A stretch of 64,000 nt of DNA from Methylosinus sporium. Lineage in GTDB: Bacteria > Pseudomonadota > Alphaproteobacteria > Rhizobiales > Beijerinckiaceae. The stretch lies in NCBI RefSeq assembly GCF_003113265.1, contig NZ_PUIV01000015.1:1-64000 (forward strand), written 5' to 3'. Position numbers and translations under genes: made by a program. Below are positions 52,275 through 61,803 of the stretch, piece after piece. How positions within the stretch are numbered: position 1 is the first letter of the stretch; each line of letters starts with the position of its first letter. A model generated the notes under the pieces. That model saw nothing but the letters and a program-made list of their open reading frames with translations, was not told where the DNA came from and did no database searches.

Positions 52275-53435
52275 ATGCTCGAGGTTCTCGCGGTCTCCGG
52301 CTATCGCTCGCTGCGGGAGCTGATCCTCCCGCTCGCGCAGATCAATGTCGTGACGGGCGCTAACGGCAGCGGAAAATCCAGCCTCTATCGCGCTCTGCGC
52401 CTTCTCGCCGACACCGCCCGCGGACGGCTGGTGAGCTCGCTCGCGCGGGAGGGCGGCATTCAGTCCACCCTCTGGGCCGGGCCGGAGCAGATCGGCCGGG
52501 CCGTGCGCGCCGGCCGCTATCCGGTGCAAGGCGTGGTGCGCAAGGGGCCGGTGCAATTGCGGCTCGGCTTCGGCGCCCGCGATCTCTCCTACGCCGTCGA
52601 TCTCGGCTTTCCGTCGCCCGGTCTCGGCGTCGCCTTTCTGCTCGATCCGGCGATCAAGCGCGAATGCGTCTGGACCGGGCCTTTGTTCCGCCCTTCCGCT
52701 TTGCTCGCCGATCGCCATGGCCCGGGGCTGCGCGCCATGGACGACAGTGGAACCTGGCGCGTGATTCCGACGCCGATCGCGGATTTCGAGAGCATGATGA
52801 CGGAATTCTCCGATCCGCGCGCCGCGCCGGAGATGATTTCCGTGCGCCGAAAGCTGCAGTCCTGGCGCTTCTATGATTGTCTGCGCACGGATGTGGAGGC
52901 GCCCTGCCGAAGACCGCAGGTCGGCACGCATACGCCCATCCTCGCCGACGACGGCGCGGACATCGCCGCCGCGTTGCAGACCATTCTCGAGATCGGCGAC
53001 GCCGAAGGGCTCGCGCGGGCCGTGGACGACGCTTTTCCCGGCGCCGCCATAGAGATTGAAACGCGCGACGGCTGGTTCGAGCTCGCCATGCGCCAGCACG
53101 GGCTGCTGCGGCCGTTGAAAGCGGCGGAACTCTCCGACGGGACCTTGCGCTATCTGATGCTGATCGCCGCGCTGCTGACGCCGCGTCCGCCGGAGCTGCT
53201 GGCGTTGGACGAGCCCGAGGCGAGCCTGCATCCCGATCTCATTCCCGCTCTGGCGCGGCTCATCGCCGCCGCGGCGCAGAAGTCGCAGATCGTCGTGGTG
53301 ACGCATTGCCGCGAGCTGGCCGATCTGCTCGTCAGCGAGCCGGAGTCGCGCGCGATCGAGCTGACCAAGGATTTCGGCGAAACGCGCCTCGCCGGCGAGA
53401 CCTTCCGGCCGCGCTGGGAATGGCCGAAGCGTTGA
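52275..53435 (+). CDS. ABC/SMC-type AAA ATPase (COG4637-like)
   Basis: A 386-residue soluble ATPase of the RecF/OLD-like group. Walker A is VVTGANGSGKSSLYRAL near residues 26-42. The ABC signature region is ELSDGTLRYLMLIAALL, Walker B is LLALDEPEASLHPDLIPALA, and the H-loop is IVVVTHCRELADLL. The middle 200 residues form the family insert. No toprim nuclease domain is attached, so it is not OLD itself. The role is unknown; genes like it are often single. It is convergent with the DUF3422 gene. Confidence 0.85.
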   Translation: MLEVLAVSGYRSLRELILPLAQINVVTGANGSGKSSLYRALRLLADTARGRLVSSLAREGGIQSTLWAGPEQIGRAVRAGRYPVQGVVRKGPVQLRLGFGARDLSYAVDLGFPSPGLGVAFLLDPAIKRECVWTGPLFRPSALLADRHGPGLRAMDDSGTWRVIPTPIADFESMMTEFSDPRAAPEMISVRRKLQSWRFYDCLRTDVEAPCRRPQVGTHTPILADDGADIAAALQTILEIGDAEGLARAVDDAFPGAAIEIETRDGWFELAMRQHGLLRPLKAAELSDGTLRYLMLIAALLTPRPPELLALDEPEASLHPDLIPALARLIAAAAQKSQIVVVTHCRELADLLVSEPESRAIELTKDFGETRLAGETFRPRWEWPKR

Positions 53436-53441
53436 CGCGCG

Positions 53442-54773
53442 TCAGCTCACCTTCTCTTCTTCCTGCGCCTTGGCGGAGAGGCGTTTGACGCGTTGCCAGA
53501 AGGCCCAGGCGCCGAAGATGACGAAGGGCATGGCGGCGGCCGCAGCCTCCTCGCCGGTGAAGCCGAAGGGCAGGTAGCCGGCGTCCTTCAGACCCTTGAA
53601 GAAATAGAGCGAGAGGCCGGCGACATAATAGCTGAGCGCGGCGATGGAGAGGCCGCCGACCAGCTTTTGCAGGCGCATCTGCAACCGCGCGCGGCGATTC
53701 ATATCGTCGAGCAGATCGCGGTTCTGCTGCTCCATCTCGAAAGTGATGCCGGTGCGCATCAGATCAGTGGCGCGCTCCACCTGCCGGGCGAGACGGGCCT
53801 GCCGCGTCTCGAAGGCGTTGCAGGTCTCGATCGCCGGATCGAGCCGCGCGCTGAAGAAGGCCGAGATGGTGGTATATTGGCTCTCCTTCGCCTCCTGGAT
53901 GAGATTGAGGCGATTCTTGACGATGGCGTGATAGGCGCGGCTCGCGCCGAAGCGGAAGGCCGTGCGCGTCGACAGCGCCTCGCTCTGCGCCAGAAGGTCG
54001 CTGAGGCGTTTCAGCAGATCGCGGCTGGTGCGCATGTCCTGCGTCCGGCTCAGCGCCTGGGTGATGTCGGAGATTTCGCGCTCCATGGCGCGCAGCTCCG
54101 GCCCGGCCTCGCGCGCTTCGGGCAGGCCGAGCAGCGCCATCGTGCGATAGGTCTCGATTTCCAGCACGCGCTGGATCAGCCGTCCGATCTCCAGCGCGCC
54201 GACGGCGTTGGCCTTCACCAATAGGCGGGTGAAGCCGAAGGCGTCGGGCGCGAAATCGGTCATCACATGCGCCGCGCCCTTGGCCGCGCGGATCACGCAG
54301 AGGCTCTGCGAATTGAACAAATTGACGAAGGGCTCGTGCGAATGGCCGCTCTCGATCGCCGATAGATGCGCGGCGACGATCAGCCGGCCGGGAGGACGAA
54401 AGGCGATCTCGCCGGTTCCGATCGGATCGGGATGGGTGAAGGGATCGCCGGCGTCTTTCTCGGTCGACCAGGTGTAGGTGGTGAATTCCGTATGCTGCTC
54501 CCAGCGCAGTCGCCAATCGCCGATCGAGAGGCGCTGGAATTTGGCGTCATCCGGGCGCGGAACCAGCATATGGGCGCGGCAGAGATCGGCGAGAGCGGCG
54601 CGGTCGGCCCTGGCCTCCTCCTCATTGGTGGCGAAGGCGAAATGATAGACGCGCTGCGGCAGGGTGATCGGCAGGAACGGCCGCGCGTGCAATTCTGCGA
54701 GAACCGCGGCGCGGGCTTCGTGCTCGACGAAGCGTCCGACGATGGGCGCGCCGCTCTCCTGGTCTGACGCCAT
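53442..54773 (-). CDS. DUF3422 membrane protein
   Basis: A 443-residue protein of family DUF3422. The soluble N-terminus has HARPFLPITLPQRVYHFAF (residues 29-47), then a large central helical part with coiled-coil regions (about 260-370), and two C-terminal membrane spans (about 385-410 and 415-435). Function is unknown; the topology suggests an inner-membrane anchored sensor or transporter-like protein. ATG 54773 starts the domain. The adjacent upstream gene is a glycine-rich exported protein. Confidence 0.82.
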   Translation of the reverse strand: MASDQESGAPIVGRFVEHEARAAVLAELHARPFLPITLPQRVYHFAFATNEEEARADRAALADLCRAHMLVPRPDDAKFQRLSIGDWRLRWEQHTEFTTYTWSTEKDAGDPFTHPDPIGTGEIAFRPPGRLIVAAHLSAIESGHSHEPFVNLFNSQSLCVIRAAKGAAHVMTDFAPDAFGFTRLLVKANAVGALEIGRLIQRVLEIETYRTMALLGLPEAREAGPELRAMEREISDITQALSRTQDMRTSRDLLKRLSDLLAQSEALSTRTAFRFGASRAYHAIVKNRLNLIQEAKESQYTTISAFFSARLDPAIETCNAFETRQARLARQVERATDLMRTGITFEMEQQNRDLLDDMNRRARLQMRLQKLVGGLSIAALSYYVAGLSLYFFKGLKDAGYLPFGFTGEEAAAAAMPFVIFGAWAFWQRVKRLSAKAQEEEKVS

Positions 54774-54922
54774 GCTCTTTGCTCTCTCGTCTCGTTTTGC
54801 TCTTCCCGGCGAGCTAGGTCCTCGCCGAATCGCTCTCGAGGATAGCGAGCGAGCCTGCCTCGGGAATGTGACAAAACGAGCGAAAAGGCGAGGCGTCGCC
54901 GCCTCGCCGTCAGCTGCGTCTG

Positions 54923-55519
54923 TCAGCGGTGATGAAAGCCGCCGCCATGGAAGCCGCCGCCACCGAAGCCGCCATGATGAAAGCCGCCTCCGAAGCCGCC
55001 ATGATGGAATCCGCCGCCGAATCCGCCGACGCGGTGGAATCCGCCCCCGCCGAACCCGCCGATATAATGGGGACGATAGCCCCAGCCGCCGCCATAGCGG
55101 GGGCGATAGCCCCAGCCGCCGCCATAGACGACCGGGCCGCCGCCCCATCCATAGCCGGAATAGTAAGGATAGGGGTAGGGATAGCCGTAATCGTAGGGAT
55201 AGGCGTAACTGGGCGCGTAGGCTCCGGCCGCGATCAGGCCGGCCGCCGCCGAGGTGACGACCGCCGCCGCCGGATCATAGCCATAGCGATAATAACGCAG
55301 CGCGTGACGTCGATGCAGAGGCCGACGATGATGTGTGTAGCGCACGTAATGGCGATGCGGATAGCGGCTGTAATGGACCGCTTCGATCGCGCCGGGCGGG
55401 GAGACGACCGATTTGCCGGCGACGCTGGTGACGCCGGCGAGCGCGTCTCCCGAGGACATTATGATGGCGAAGGTCACGCCGATCGCGGCGAAAAAGCCGG
55501 ATTTCCATGAGTTGTGCAT
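54923..55519 (-). CDS. Glycine/tyrosine/histidine-rich exported protein
   Basis: A 198-residue protein with a signal peptide (about residues 1-27, SGFFAAIGVTFAIIMSSGDALA) and an ATG preceded by a near-perfect AAGGAGGAGAAA. The mature part is rich in Tyr, Arg and His (HYSRYPHRHYVRYTHHRR), then Tyr/Pro (PYPYPYYSGYGWGGG), ending in repeats of GGFHHGGFGGG. It has a short alanine span near AAAVVTSAAAGLIAAGAYA. Such proteins occur in rhizobial envelopes and may bind metals or form surface coats; that is inference. Confidence 0.7.
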   Translation of the reverse strand: MHNSWKSGFFAAIGVTFAIIMSSGDALAGVTSVAGKSVVSPPGAIEAVHYSRYPHRHYVRYTHHRRPLHRRHALRYYRYGYDPAAAVVTSAAAGLIAAGAYAPSYAYPYDYGYPYPYPYYSGYGWGGGPVVYGGGWGYRPRYGGGWGYRPHYIGGFGGGGFHRVGGFGGGFHHGGFGGGFHHGGFGGGGFHGGGFHHR

Positions 55520-55555
55520 TTTCTCCTCCTTACTGCGACGCAAAAGCATTTTGTA

Positions 55556-55993
55556 TCAGGGCTCGAATTTCAGCTCTTTGGCGAAATGCGTCAGGCGGGC
55601 GGCGACGCGGGCGCGCACGCGCGTCGCGGTCGCCGGAAACTCTTCCAATATGCGCAGGAACAGCGCGCGGGTGATTTTGAGAATTGTCGCCGGCTCGCGC
55701 GCTATGGCGGTCGCCGGGCGCGTCGTCTCGGTGATGAGCGCGGTCTCGCCGATCAGCGCGAAGGGCCGCAGCACGCGCTCGGCGGGACGGCCGTCATCAT
55801 GCTTCTCGAGGGCGATGGAGCCATTGGTCAGAATGAAGCCGCCGTCGGAGGGCTCGCCGCGGCGAAACAGCGCGTCGCCGGCGCGCAGCAGTTTGGTCTC
55901 GGCGCTGAATGTCAGAAGGCGCAGCGCCTCGATCTCGAAATCCTCGAATAGAGGAATGCGTCTCAGATTGGCGATGTCGTCGTCGAGAGCCAT
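55556..55993 (-). CDS. Cyclic nucleotide-binding domain protein
   Basis: A 145-residue protein consisting of a single cNMP-binding domain (FEDFEIEALRLLTFSAETKLLRAGDALFRRGEPSDGGFIL in pieces: LLRAGDALFRRGEPSDGGFI; then FALIGETALITETTRPATAIAREPA). The ETALITETTRPATA segment is the phosphate-binding cassette with an Arg. No DNA-binding domain follows. It may be a small regulatory subunit partnered with another protein. It lies 39 bp after an OmpR-type regulator on the same strand, so the two could act together. Confidence 0.8.
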   Translation of the reverse strand: MALDDDIANLRRIPLFEDFEIEALRLLTFSAETKLLRAGDALFRRGEPSDGGFILTNGSIALEKHDDGRPAERVLRPFALIGETALITETTRPATAIAREPATILKITRALFLRILEEFPATATRVRARVAARLTHFAKELKFEP

Positions 55994-56032
55994 GTCTCGG
56001 ATGCTTTCTTCGGGGCGTCTCGCCGGGCGTGG

Positions 56033-56701
56033 TCAGCGCGCGCGGGAGAAGACCAATCGATAGCCGTTCTTTTCGGTGAGAAGAAGGCGGGCTTCGGTCG
56101 GGTCGGTTTCGATCTTGCGCCGCAGCCGGCTGACGTGAGTCTCCAGCGTGCGCGTCGTCACGGTCGGATGATAGCCCCAAACCTCGCGCAGCAACATGTC
56201 TTTCGTCACTACCGCGCCGCCAGCCGCCGCGAGGCGCGTCAGTATCTCCGCCTCCTTCTCGGTGAGCGGCACGCGCCGGTCGGCGACGCCCGAGAGCTCG
56301 AAGGCGCCCGGCCGATAGCGATAGGCGCCGATGGCGACGATCGGATGCGCCGGCTCCTCGGCTCCCGCCCGCAGCCGTGCGAGAAGATGGGCGAACCGGA
56401 AGGGCCGCGCGATATAGTCGGAAGCGTGCGGCGCCATAGGGTCGCCGGGCGCGCCGATGAGGAGGACGGTTCCGGGGAAGTTTTCGCGGGCCGAGCGCGC
56501 GAAGGCCTCGCCGATCGTGGCGTCGACGAGCAGAAGATCGCAACCGCCCGCAGAGAGCAGTCGCGTCGCCTCCTCGGCGGAGGCGGCGGACGCGACCGCG
56601 AATTCGGGATAGCGGGCTAGCTGCTCGGCGAGAGATGCGCGCAAGCCCGCCGCCGCGAGCAGCAATATGGCGCGCTTTTGCGGCGTCGGCGCTCCGGTCA
56701 T
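56033..56701 (-). CDS. OmpR-family response regulator with a degenerate receiver
   Basis: A 222-residue protein. The C-terminal winged helix is complete (about residues 125-222: VPLTEKEAEILTRLAAAGG, VVTKDMLLREVWGYHPTV, TLETHVSRLRRKIETDP). The receiver (1-115) keeps a phospho-acceptor-like D60 (DLLLVDATIG), but the acidic Mg pocket after the first strand is replaced by AILLLAAAGL and the conserved KP is RP (YIARPFRF). Thus phosphorylation is doubtful. ATG 56701 is chosen because no earlier start has a ribosome site. It is adjacent to a cNMP-binding protein and an L,D-transpeptidase gene on the other side. Confidence 0.8.
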   Translation of the reverse strand: MTGAPTPQKRAILLLAAAGLRASLAEQLARYPEFAVASAASAEEATRLLSAGGCDLLLVDATIGEAFARSARENFPGTVLLIGAPGDPMAPHASDYIARPFRFAHLLARLRAGAEEPAHPIVAIGAYRYRPGAFELSGVADRRVPLTEKEAEILTRLAAAGGAVVTKDMLLREVWGYHPTVTTRTLETHVSRLRRKIETDPTEARLLLTEKNGYRLVFSRAR

Positions 56702-56761
56702 GGCCCTATGATCGACCAAGGGCGAGCGCCGTTCAAGGCGCAGGGCGAGGTGGAGAGAGGG

Positions 56762-57310
56762 ATGAGCCAGGGTTTTTCCCGCCATCGCGGCGGGGTCACG
56801 GCGCTGAAGGTCGCGCGGCGGATCGGCGGACGGGAGCATGAAGGCCGGCTGATCGCGGGCGATCTCATGCTGCCCTGCGCGCTCGGCCGCTCCGGGATCA
56901 CGCGCCGCAAGCGCGAGGGCGATGGCGCGACGCCGGCGGGAAGCCATGAGCTGCTCTATGTCTATCTACGGCGCGGCCGGGCTGCGACTCCGCGCTCCGT
57001 CGCCGCGCGCTTCCTCCGTCCGGACGATCTGTGGTGCGACGACGCCCGGTCCTTTCTCTATAACCGGCCGTTGCGTGGGAAGACGCCGCTCGGTCATGAG
57101 CGGCTCTGGCGGTCCGATCGGCTCTATGATGTCGTCGGCGTGCTCGACTACAACATCCGCCCGCGCGTGCTGGGGCGCGGCAGCGCCATTTTCTTCCATA
57201 TAGCGACGGAGACGCTGGGGCCGACGGCGGGCTGCGTGGCGCTGCGGGCGCGCGATATGGCGCGGCTGCTGCCGCGTCTCGCCGCCGGTGTCCGCATTGT
57301 CGTCGATTAA
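56762..57310 (+). CDS. L,D-transpeptidase family protein (YkuD domain)
   Basis: A 182-residue protein of the YkuD fold, COG3786 type. The catalytic motif is HIATETLGPTAGCVALRARDMARLL, here split as HIATE then GPTAGCVALRARDM: His about 156 and Cys about 168. Upstream is the ATPAGSHELLYVYLRRGR segment typical of the family. It modifies peptidoglycan cross-links or anchors proteins. No signal peptide is obvious, as in some COG3786 members. The start ATG 56762 follows GGAGAGAGG. It overlaps its convergent neighbour yggS at the stop codons. Confidence 0.8.
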   Translation: MSQGFSRHRGGVTALKVARRIGGREHEGRLIAGDLMLPCALGRSGITRRKREGDGATPAGSHELLYVYLRRGRAATPRSVAARFLRPDDLWCDDARSFLYNRPLRGKTPLGHERLWRSDRLYDVVGVLDYNIRPRVLGRGSAIFFHIATETLGPTAGCVALRARDMARLLPRLAAGVRIVVD

Positions 57311-57981
57311 GGCTTCGAATAGTCGCGCTCGCCCATAATGGCCGAGCCGATGCGGACATGCGTGGCGCCGAGCTGAATGGCGAGCTCGTAATCCGAGCTC
57401 ATGCCCATGGAGAGCTCTTTCAGCCCGTTGCGGGCGGCGATCTCGGCGAGCAGGGCGAAATGCGGCGAGGCCTGCTCGCCGACCGGAGGCACGCACATCA
57501 GCCCGGCGATCTCCAGCCCATGCTTCTCGCGGCACTCGGCGATGAAGGCGTCGGCCTCATGCGGCAGGACGCCGGCCTTTTGCGGCTCCGCCCCGGTGTT
57601 GACTTGCACCAGCAGGCGCAGGCGTTTGCCCTGGCGGCGCATTTCCTCGGCCAGCGCCTCGGCGATCTTGGGCCGGTCGACGCTCTCTATGACGTCGAAG
57701 GTCTCGACCGCCTCGCGTGTCTTATTGGATTGCAGCGGGCCGATGAGGTGCAGCTCGACGCCGGAGAAGCGCTGGCGCAGCTCGCCCCATTTGGCGCGCG
57801 CCTCCTGCACCTTGTTCTCCCCATAGACGCGATGGCCGGCCTCCAGCAGCGGAACCGCCGCCTCGGCCGGAAAGGTCTTGGTGACGCAGACGAGGGTGAT
57901 CTCGGCCGGGTCGCGGCCGCAATCGCGGGCGCGTGAGGAGATGGCGTCCTTGGCGGCGTTCAGCCGATCGACGACGGTCAT
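57307..57981 (-). CDS. Pyridoxal phosphate homeostasis protein (YggS/PROSC family)
   Basis: A 224-residue single-domain alanine racemase-fold protein that binds PLP. K35 in LVCVTKTFP forms the Schiff base. GENKVQEARAKW, HLIGPLQSNKTREAV, VQVNTGAEPQKAGVLP, GLMCVPPVGE, LSMGMSSDYELAIQLGATHVRIGSAIMG (split LSMGMSSDYELAI and HVRIGSAIMGERDY) are all present. It buffers PLP and affects amino-acid and keto-acid pools. It is followed by a coiled-coil protein upstream on the same strand. Stop codons overlap with the convergent L,D-transpeptidase gene as TTAA. Confidence 0.93.
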   Translation of the reverse strand: MTVVDRLNAAKDAISSRARDCGRDPAEITLVCVTKTFPAEAAVPLLEAGHRVYGENKVQEARAKWGELRQRFSGVELHLIGPLQSNKTREAVETFDVIESVDRPKIAEALAEEMRRQGKRLRLLVQVNTGAEPQKAGVLPHEADAFIAECREKHGLEIAGLMCVPPVGEQASPHFALLAEIAARNGLKELSMGMSSDYELAIQLGATHVRIGSAIMGERDYSKP

Positions 57982-57994
57982 GGGAGTTTCGGCC

Positions 57995-58336
57995 TCAGCG
58001 GACGAATTTCAAAATAGTGAAAATAGCTCCGATGAGAACCAGATTGAAGCCGAACACCCACCGGAGAATATCCGTCTTGGACTGAGAGACTTCCAGCTTC
58101 AGGCGTCCTTCCACCTCGATGAGCTCTCGCTTCAGCCGCCCCTCGACTTCGGCGAGGTCGCGCTTAAGCAATTCCATGTCGTGCCGAACATCGCCGATGT
58201 CCGCCTTTGTGGCCACGCTCTCGGAGAACGCCGTCTCCAACGCCTCGGCGGAGGCGCGCGCCTGCTCGGGCGAGAAGCCGCCGCGGGTGAGACGGTCGAT
58301 ATAGGCGAGGGGGTTGAAGAGCACTTGCGCCGACAT
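57995..58336 (-). CDS. Coiled-coil protein with C-terminal membrane anchor (DUF1640-like)
   Basis: A 113-residue protein. A start region with RGGFSPEQARASAEALETAF is followed by a coiled coil (about residues 45-85, DMELLKRDLAEVEGRLKREL repeating EVEGRLK) and a C-terminal membrane span (ILRWVFGFNLVLIGAIFTIL). The arrangement matches DUF1640/CCDC90-type proteins, linked in mitochondria to the calcium uniporter but of unknown bacterial function. ATG 58336 is chosen. It sits 13 bp upstream of yggS and divergent from leuS. Confidence 0.72.
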   Translation of the reverse strand: MSAQVLFNPLAYIDRLTRGGFSPEQARASAEALETAFSESVATKADIGDVRHDMELLKRDLAEVEGRLKRELIEVEGRLKLEVSQSKTDILRWVFGFNLVLIGAIFTILKFVR

Positions 58337-58448
58337 GGCCCGGATATAGCACGCGCCCCGCTTCCCGGCGAGAGGCGCCTTTGACAAGCCCCGCCCCGCC
58401 CGGCATTACAGGCGAAACTCCACAATTCGATCAGGACCGCTCGGACCC

Positions 58449-61064
58449 ATGAGACCAGAACGCTACGACTTCGCCGCGGCCGAGCCCAAATGGCGAAAGA
58501 TTTGGGACGAGCGGCAGGTTTTCACCTCCGGCGATACGACGAAGCCGAAATATTACGTGCTCGAAATGTTCCCCTATCCGTCGGGGCGCATCCATGTCGG
58601 CCATGTGCGCAATTATTCGATGGGCGACGTCATCGCCCGCTATAAGCGCGCCAAGGGCTTCGACGTGCTGCATCCCATGGGTTGGGACGCTTTCGGCCTG
58701 CCGGCGGAGAACGCCGCCCAGCAGAGCGGCTCGCACCCTGCGACCTGGACCTACGCCAATATCGCCTCCATGCGGACGCAGCTCAAATCCATGGGGCTGT
58801 CGCTCGACTGGTCGCGCGAGATCGCTACTTGCGACCCCGCCTATTACAAGCATCAGCAGAAGCTGTTTCTGGATTTCCTCGCCGGCGGCCTCGTCGATCG
58901 CAAGCAGTCCAAGGTCAACTGGGATCCGGTGGACATGACCGTGCTCGCCAATGAGCAGGTGGTGGACGGGCGCGGCTGGCGCTCCGGCGCGCTGGTCGAG
59001 CAGCGCGAGCTGACGCAATGGTTCCTGCGCATCGGCAAATACGCCGATGATCTTCTCACCTCGCTCGACACGCTCGACCGCTGGCCGGAGAAGGTGCGGC
59101 TGATGCAGCGCAATTGGATCGGCCGCTCGGAAGGGCTGCTGGCGCGCTTCGCCATCGCCGGCGATCCGACGGGCGAGATCGAGGTCTTCACCACGCGGCC
59201 GGACACTTTGTTCGGCGCGAAATTCGTCGCGCTGGCGCCCGACCATCCGGTTGCCCGCGCCGCGGCTTCCAGCGACCCGGCGCTCGCCGCCTTTGCGGAA
59301 GAGTGCCGCCATATCGGCACGTCGGTGGCGGCGATCGAGACCGCCGAGAAGAAGGGCTATGACACGGGCCTGCGCGTCGTCCATCCCTTCGATCCGTCGT
59401 GGACGCTGCCTGTCTATGTCGCCAATTTCATCCTGATGGATTACGGCACGGGCGCGATCTTCGGCTGCCCGGCGCATGACCAGCGCGACCTCGATTTCGC
59501 CAATGCTTATGGCCTCGGCGCGACGCCGGTCGTCTGCCCGGAGGGCGTCGATCCTGCGACTCTCATCGTCAGTGAGACCGCTTTCGACGGCGAGGGACGG
59601 CTCGTCAATTCGCGCTTTCTCGACGGGCTCACCGTCGCCGAGGCGAAGGAGGAGGTGGCGAAGCGCCTCGAGACCGCGCAGCTGCACGGCCGGCCGCAGG
59701 GCGAGCGCAAGATCAATTACAAGCTGCGCGATTGGGGCATATCGCGGCAGCGCTATTGGGGCTGTCCGATCCCCATCATCCATTGCCCGGATTGCGGCGT
59801 CGTGCCCGTGCCGAACGCCGATCTTCCCGTGAAGCTGCCGGAGGATGTGACCTTCGACAGGCCGGGCAATCCGCTCGACCATCATCCGACATGGAAGAAT
59901 GTCGCCTGTCCGAAATGCGGAGCCGCCGCGCGGCGCGAAACCGACACGATGGATACTTTCGTCGATTCGTCCTGGTATTACGCGCGCTTCACCGATCCGC
60001 ACAATGAGTCGGCGCCCGCCGCGCCGGAGCAGCTCGCACGCTGGCTGCCGGTGGATCAGTATATAGGCGGGATCGAGCACGCGATTCTGCATCTGCTCTA
60101 TTCGCGCTTCTTCTCGCGCGCCATTCGCGACACCGGCCATGGCGGCGTCGGCGAACCTTTCGCCGGCCTCTTCACCCAGGGCATGGTGGTGCATGAGACC
60201 TATCGCGCCGCCTCCGGCAAATGGATCGCGCCCAGCGAGCTGCGTTTCGAGACCAGCGACAAGGGCCGCCGCGCCTTCCTCATCGAGGAGGGCGAGGAGG
60301 TCGCGATCGGCGCGATCGAGAAAATGTCCAAGTCGAAGCGCAACACGGTCGACCCAGACGACATTATCGCCAGCTATGGCGCCGACACGGCGCGGCTCTT
60401 CGTGCTCTCCGATTCGCCGCCCGACCGCGATGTCGTATGGACGGAGGAGGGCGTGCAGGGCGCCTGGCGCTTCGTGCAGCGCGTCTATCGTCTGGCCGGC
60501 GAGCTGGCCAATGCCGCGGCGCCCGTCGGCGCGTCGGCGCCGGCCGAGTTCGGCGCGGCGGCGCTCGATGTGCGCAAGGCGACGCATCGCACCATCGCCG
60601 CCGTCGGCGACAATATCGAGCGTCTGCGCTTCAACACGGCGATCGCTCGCATTCGCGAATACGCCAATGAGCTGACCGCGGCGCTCGACAAGGTGGAGAC
60701 GGTTCCGGTCTCCGCCGATCTCGCCTTCGCCTTCCGCGAGGCGGCGGACGTTTTCGTGCAGCTGATCGCGCCGATGACGCCGCATGTGGCGGAGGAGTGC
60801 TGGAGCGATCTCGGCCATTCCGAGATCGTCTCGCTGGCGCCCTGGCCGGAGGCCGATCCTACTCTCGTCGCGCAGGACATGATAAGCTTGCCGGTGCAGG
60901 TGAACGGCAAGAAGCGCGCGGAGATTCTCGTGGCCCATGACGCCGATGAGGCGACGATCCGCGAGGAGGCGCTGACGCAAGAGGCCGTGCTGCGGGCCAT
61001 GGAAGGCAAGCCGTTGAAGAAGTTCATTCTCGTTCCCAAGAGGATCGTCAATGTGGTCGTTTGA
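58449..61064 (+). CDS. leuS: Leucyl-tRNA synthetase
   Basis: An 871-residue class I aminoacyl-tRNA synthetase. HVGH lies at residues 49-52 ([15 protein letters not shown]) and KMSKS at 625-629. The CP1 editing domain has [20 protein letters not shown] and [17 protein letters not shown]. Zinc-type cysteines occur in CPDCGVVPV and [10 protein letters not shown]. The start ATG is well placed. The final bases overlap an in-frame ATG of the following region. lptE and holA follow on the same strand, the usual order in alphaproteobacteria. Confidence 0.98.
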   Translation: MRPERYDFAAAEPKWRKIWDERQVFTSGDTTKPKYYVLEMFPYPSGRIHVGHVRNYSMGDVIARYKRAKGFDVLHPMGWDAFGLPAENAAQQSGSHPATWTYANIASMRTQLKSMGLSLDWSREIATCDPAYYKHQQKLFLDFLAGGLVDRKQSKVNWDPVDMTVLANEQVVDGRGWRSGALVEQRELTQWFLRIGKYADDLLTSLDTLDRWPEKVRLMQRNWIGRSEGLLARFAIAGDPTGEIEVFTTRPDTLFGAKFVALAPDHPVARAAASSDPALAAFAEECRHIGTSVAAIETAEKKGYDTGLRVVHPFDPSWTLPVYVANFILMDYGTGAIFGCPAHDQRDLDFANAYGLGATPVVCPEGVDPATLIVSETAFDGEGRLVNSRFLDGLTVAEAKEEVAKRLETAQLHGRPQGERKINYKLRDWGISRQRYWGCPIPIIHCPDCGVVPVPNADLPVKLPEDVTFDRPGNPLDHHPTWKNVACPKCGAAARRETDTMDTFVDSSWYYARFTDPHNESAPAAPEQLARWLPVDQYIGGIEHAILHLLYSRFFSRAIRDTGHGGVGEPFAGLFTQGMVVHETYRAASGKWIAPSELRFETSDKGRRAFLIEEGEEVAIGAIEKMSKSKRNTVDPDDIIASYGADTARLFVLSDSPPDRDVVWTEEGVQGAWRFVQRVYRLAGELANAAAPVGASAPAEFGAAALDVRKATHRTIAAVGDNIERLRFNTAIARIREYANELTAALDKVETVPVSADLAFAFREAADVFVQLIAPMTPHVAEECWSDLGHSEIVSLAPWPEADPTLVAQDMISLPVQVNGKKRAEILVAHDADEATIREEALTQEAVLRAMEGKPLKKFILVPKRIVNVVV

Positions 61065-61107
61065 ACGGCGGCGCGCTCTGTCTCCTTCCGAATCGGGCCG
61101 AGGGGCG

Positions 61108-61244
61108 TTTCCACCTCCCCCTGGAGGGGGGAGGTCGATCGCCGCAGGCGAGCGGGAGGGGGTGACGCCCGAGTCTCGGAAGCGACCCCACCCCGGACCG
61201 CTTCGCGGTCCGGCCCTCCCCCTGAAGGGGAGGGTGAGGCGCAC
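61108..61244. repeat. Dispersed GC-rich repeat, copy 3, between leuS and lptE
   Basis: The longest copy. It begins with CACCTCCCCC-TGGA-GGGGG, then GAGGTCGATCGCC, GCGAGCGGGAGGGGGTGACG, CGAGTCTCGG, CACCCCGGACCGC, GCGGTCCGG and CCCTCCCCCTGAAGGGGAGG. Reverse-complement matches exist at 7264-7352 and 49747-49800. The last bases (AAGGGGAGGGTG) form the ribosome binding site and start codon of lptE. Confidence 0.85.
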
Positions 61245-61803
61245 CCTTTCCCGCGTTGGCCCGGCTGTCTTCGGCGTTTTCGCCGCTCTGGCGCTCTCGG
61301 CCTGCACAGTGCAGCCGCTCTATGGCCCCATCGGGACCGACGCCCCGCTGACGGCGGAGCTTCATGCGGTCGCGGTCGATCCGATCCCGGACCGCATCGG
61401 CCATTATGTCCGCAACGAGCTGATCTTCGCCCTGAACGGCACAGGCTCGGACGAGCCGCCGCGCTATCGGCTCATGGTCGCGCTGAAGGAGCGTGTGCAG
61501 ACGCCGATCCTCGACACTGTCACCGGCCGCGCGACATCGGCGACCGTGATCGTCGACGCCGAATATAAGCTCATCAATATCGCCGACGAGCAGGTCATCA
61601 CCAAAGGCGTCGCTTTCGGCGTCGCCAGCTATGATCGTTTCAGCAATCGTCTCGCCAATGTGCGCGCCGCGCGCGACGGCGAGATTCGCGACGCCAAAGT
61701 CATAGCGGATATGATCCGGACGCGGGTGGCGACGGCGTTGTCGAAGAGAGAGAGAGTAGCGAGTAGATCTACTCGCTATTCGCCGTTACCCGAGCGCCCA
61801 TGA
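61234..61803 (+). CDS. lptE: LPS-assembly lipoprotein LptE
   Basis: An outer-membrane lipoprotein that plugs LptD. With GTG 61234 as start the 189-residue protein has a signal peptide ending in ALSAC (lipid-modified C24), then VQPLYGPIG, a conserved IPDRIGHYVRNELIFALNG segment and VDAEYKLINI. The frame is open back to an ATG at 61051, but those codons are the GC-rich dispersed repeat, and the predicted signal peptide is too far in. The gene lies between leuS and holA, the usual order. It overlaps holA as ATGA. Confidence 0.88.
   Translation: MRRTLSRVGPAVFGVFAALALSACTVQPLYGPIGTDAPLTAELHAVAVDPIPDRIGHYVRNELIFALNGTGSDEPPRYRLMVALKERVQTPILDTVTGRATSATVIVDAEYKLINIADEQVITKGVAFGVASYDRFSNRLANVRAARDGEIRDAKVIADMIRTRVATALSKRERVASRSTRYSPLPERP

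Noticed and set aside
58431-61307. A 958-codon minus-strand frame opposite leuS
   Set aside because: Composition is Arg/Asp/Gly-rich antisense of a certain leucyl-tRNA synthetase gene; no independent domain or start signal is present.
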